DNA from: Prorocentrum cordatum
Lineage: Eukaryota > Sar > Dinophyceae > Prorocentrales > Prorocentraceae
Assembly: GCA_963575745.1 (NCBI GenBank)
Contig: CAUYUJ010013980.1
Location: forward strand, 1-64,000
Length of the DNA stretch: 64,000 bases
Reading direction: 5' to 3'
In this document: one piece after another, positions 61,216 through 64,000 of the stretch
Layout: every line of letters starts with the position of its first letter
How positions within the stretch are numbered: position 1 is the stretch's first letter
The notes under the pieces: generated by a model
The model's input: the letters and a program-made list of their open reading frames with translations, nothing else
The model's database searches: none
What the model was told of the DNA's origin: nothing
Made by a program: the position numbers and the translations under genes

Positions 61216-61690
61216 TGAGCAAGGATCATGCGGGAGCAGTTGTTGTTGTAGTTCGGGGACCACGGGCCCATTCTGAGCCTCAAGTTCTTTTTTCGGTTAG
61301 AAAGCAGGGTGCGAGCTGAGGGAGGGGCACTTCCAAAGAACAAATCACAGAGGGCCCCGAAGGAAGGGATCAATAATAGCTATTCGTCATAATCTTTGGA
61401 AGTAAGAGTTCATCGACGATGACGACGAAACGGCGATGACGACGTGGGGTCTCCGGGGCTCTTCTTCTCTGAACCAGTTTGTGGCATATCCTTATCCATA
61501 TGTTTGCGATGAACTTGCCTCGATGCCGATCTTGAGGGCCCCTTCAGTTTCTGAGGGCGCGCCACTCAGATGTTAATCGCCCTTGGCTTGCCCATCTTAG
61601 GGATCTGGATCAGCTCAAGTCTTGCTATTTCTCGATCACCGTGAGGGGGGCCAACGGTCATTCACTATCCCTGGGCGCGTGGCTGAAGTG
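61216..61690. other. No recognised gene
   Basis: Unique-looking sequence of moderate GC content. No domain-bearing frame is seen on either strand. Confidence 0.45.
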
Positions 61691-61694
61691 AGGT

Positions 61695-62310
61695 TTTGCG
61701 GTGCGGATTGTTGTTGCTGCTGTTGTTGCTGCTGTTGTTGTTTTTGTTGCTGTTTCTGTTGTTGTTTGTGTTGTTGTTGCTGTTGTTACTGTTGCTGTGG
61801 TTGTGGTTGTGGTTGTGGTTGTGGTTGTGGTTGTGGTTGTTGTTGTTGTTGTTGTTGTTGTTGTCGCTCTTGTTGTCGCTGTCGTTGTCGTTGTGGTTGA
61901 CGTTGTTGTTGTCGTCGTTGTTGTTGCTGTTGTTGTTGGTGTTGGTATTTACTGTTGTTGTTGTTGGTGGTATTGGTATTGTCGCTGCTGTTGTTGTGGT
62001 TGTTGGTTGTTGGTTGTTGGTCGTTGGTCGTTGGTTGTTGGTTGCTGTTTGTTGTTTGTTGTCGTCATCCCCCTCGCGACCTGACCCGCGACCCACCCGC
62101 GGCCCGCCCACACGCGGCCCATCCGCGACCCAGCCCGCGACCCGCCCGCGACCCACCCGTGACCCACCCCGCGACCCACCCACGACCCATTCGCGACCCG
62201 CCCGCGACCCGCAACCCGCCCGCGACCCAGTCGCGACCTGGCCCGCGACCCACCCGCGACCCACCCGCCACCCACTCGCGGCCCACCCCGCGACCCACCC
62301 ACATTGCTTT
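61695..62310. repeat. TGT/TGC microsatellite then CGCGACCCACC minisatellite
   Basis: GTT/GCT triplets (Cys/Val/Leu or Asn frames) run from about 61706 to 62063. From about 62068 to 62305 the unit CGCGACCCACCCG repeats every 10-14 bp. Confidence 0.92.
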
Positions 62311-62499
62311 AAAGAAAAAATCGGCGCCTACGGCGAGATCGTTGTACCTGTACGACCATCCTGCGGGTGATAAGGAGGTTTGGGGGGGCCAGCAATGGGC
62401 AACAGTGGTGACCTTTGTTCTGACGATGCCTGAGGTGCGCAGTCTAGTGAGTAGTTTGATTGTGATCGTGAGCGTGATGTGATGTGGCGATGTTGACGA

Positions 62500-62900
62500 A
62501 GCGCGTCCGCAATGCATGTCGGTTTGCTTTTCGATGTGCTTTTCGGTTTGCATGTCGGTTTGCATGTAGACTTGCATTGGATAGCTCGCCGCAGCCACGG
62601 CGGGACACCAGCGGGGCAATAGCGGGACACCGCGGGGCACTGGTTTGCCGGGTGGAGAGACTTTTGGTCCGGCCGCGGCCGGGCCACAGGAGGATTTCGG
62701 GACACCAGCAGGACACCGGCGGGACACCGCGGGCCACCGGCCGCCTGAGGAGAATCATTTGGTCTGGCCGCGGCCCAGCCACAGGAGGATTTCGGGACGC
62801 CAGCGGGACACCAGCGGGACACCGCGCGCCACCGGCCGCCGGAGGAGAATCATTTGTTCCGGCCGCGGCCCAGCCATAGGAGAATTTCCTTTCGCCCGCC
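62500..62900 (+). repeat. GCATGTCGGTTT repeats and a 95-bp tandem repeat
   Basis: GCATGTCGGTTTGC-type units occur at 62512-62575. Then three ~95-bp units carry GGCCGCGGCC at 62671, 62766 and 62861 with CCACAGGAGGATTTCGGGAC and GAGGAGAATCATTTG. The repeat is partly Pro/Arg/Gly-coding in every frame. Confidence 0.85.
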
Positions 62901-63770
62901 CACGCAGCTTCGCCTCGCCCGCACGCACGCACGCACGGCACGCACGACACGAACCCGAAACCGAAATCGATTTCCCGGTAGGGGGGTCTCCGTTTCGCGT
63001 CGGACTCACCCCCCAACCTCCGATAATTAGTGAGAAACTTAGCGCCTGCGGCGGGCTTCTTCAGAACCTCGCAGACTGCCGACGTCCCCGCCTCCTCTTA
63101 TCCGCAATTGCGCGGGCTGCTGCGTATGTTTTGGCTCTTCGCTCCCTTTTGGACGCCCCGGGGCCTCCTGGGCCTCGCGAGGGGTGCTCCTGGAGCCCGT
63201 GTGGGCGTCCCCGGGAGTCCTGGGGGCACCTTTGGCCAGGGGCACGTCTAGCAATATGCCCGACTCGTGTCCAGGGCGCTCTGCCCTGGACCCTGGAGCT
63301 CGAGGAGCCCTTGGATCTGCGCTGGGCCCCCCTGGCGGCACCTGTCTATCGGCGGCCCCTCGCCGAATCCAGGCCGACGTTCCCCCCCCTAGCGGCTCTA
63401 GCAGGTCCCCCCCGTCGCTCCACCCAAGGGGGGGTGGGCGGGAGGGGGGGGGGGAAGGGGTCGAGGCATCTCAGGAGGGAAAAGTAGACAAGGCACAGAC
63501 GCAAATGGACGTTGATCTCCATGGAGAACATGGGAAGCTATGGGAACATTTGGGAAATGGAGGGGGAAAGGGAAATCCCAGAAACCTACAGAGATTGGGC
63601 ATCCTGGAATTTGTGTCTATTTATTGAGCTGCCTGCGGCAAGTCCCGTCACCGTGCCAGCCCAGCTTTCTGGGTGGCGACTGTTCGAGGGGACACGGGAG
63701 GCCGTCACGTGTGACACCTCGAGTCTCAAGGCTTGGGAGAGCTGTGATGAGGATTATGAGTATTATGACG
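62901..63770. other. No recognised gene; partial introner-like piece at 63303-63340
   Basis: CTTGGATCTGCGCTGGGCCC with CCTGGCGGCACC at 63303-63340 resembles the inner left arm of the element at 36.2 kb, but no matching right arm is clear. ACGC repeats lie at 62917-62945 and G-runs at 63420-63455. Confidence 0.45.
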
Positions 63771-63784
63771 ATGATGGGGTGACG

Positions 63785-63791
63785 ACGCCGA

Positions 63792-63846
<55 letters not shown>

Positions 63847-63952
63847 CATGATCATGATCATGCCGACGGCGGTGATGACGATGAAGATGGCAATGACGAT
63901 GACGGTGGCCATGATGACGACGACGAACACGACGACGACGGCGACGACGATC

Positions 63953-63996
<44 letters not shown>

Positions 63997-64000
63997 GGTG
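63785..64000. repeat. TGC/GAT/GAC compound microsatellite, runs off the window
   Basis: TGC triplets (63791-63813), GAT triplets (63815-63845), ATGATC palindromic steps, then mixed GAC/GAT to the end of the window. Confidence 0.9.

Noticed and set aside
1-64000. tRNA, rRNA, spliced-leader RNA or snRNA genes
   Set aside because: I looked for GGTTCRANYCC-type boxes, the dinoflagellate spliced-leader sequence and conserved snRNA starts by eye and found none; a covariance-model scan would be decisive.

Overview
The window reads as nuclear DNA of a eukaryote with a large, repeat-packed, GC-rich genome, most likely a dinoflagellate. That is an inference from the set of elements, not from a marker gene: a protist-type Helitron, retrotransposons of the kind common in dinoflagellate genomes, a Mei2-like RRM protein with near-identical tandem coding repeats, a palindromic intron-like insert, and kilobases of triplet satellites. 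No rRNA, tRNA, spliced-leader RNA or bacterial-style operon was recognised. Most long open frames are artefacts of repeats whose period is a multiple of three; only about 20 kb looks like protein-coding ancestry, nearly all of it mobile elements.

Layout. 0-4.4 kb: non-genic, with a 77-bp tandem repeat array and purine/pyrimidine tracts. 4.4-15.2 kb: a large Helitron whose replication initiator and PIF1-type helicase lie in one reading frame broken by a single TAG; it carries an OTU-type cysteine protease domain, a DUF6570-like region and Cys clusters. Its 3' end is tandemly duplicated (15.0-16.4 kb). 16.4-19.1 kb: nested minisatellites. 19.65-25.17 kb: a 5.5-kb GAC/GAGC satellite with higher-order repeats. 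25.2-34.4 kb: microsatellites, a 102-bp minisatellite, a large imperfect inverted repeat and an AT-rich island. 34.5-37.0 kb: a gene with five full 78-residue repeats and a C-terminal Mei2-like RRM, broken by a 2-bp deletion and apparently carrying a palindromic introner-like element. 37.5-44.9 kb: a minus-strand RT/RNase H retrotransposon split by a full-length, intact, plus-strand RTE-like LINE with a 14-bp target-site duplication. 44.9-48.3 kb: GGA arrays and a four-copy ~530-bp tandem repeat in A-B-B-A order. 48.8-54.3 kb: a decayed dinoflagellate-type LINE (ORF1, endonuclease, RT, zinc fingers) followed by the start of a second. 54.4-64 kb: palindromic elements, more arrays and microsatellites.

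How the parts relate. The main story is layered mobile-element activity: Helitron, at least three LINE lineages, one nested insertion, and several small palindromic repeat families. Satellites at 17-19, 57-59 and 60-61 kb share a 20-nt core, so arrays that look unrelated are probably kin. Coordinates of degenerate repeats are approximate. Family names rest on motif recognition by eye; no database search was possible.
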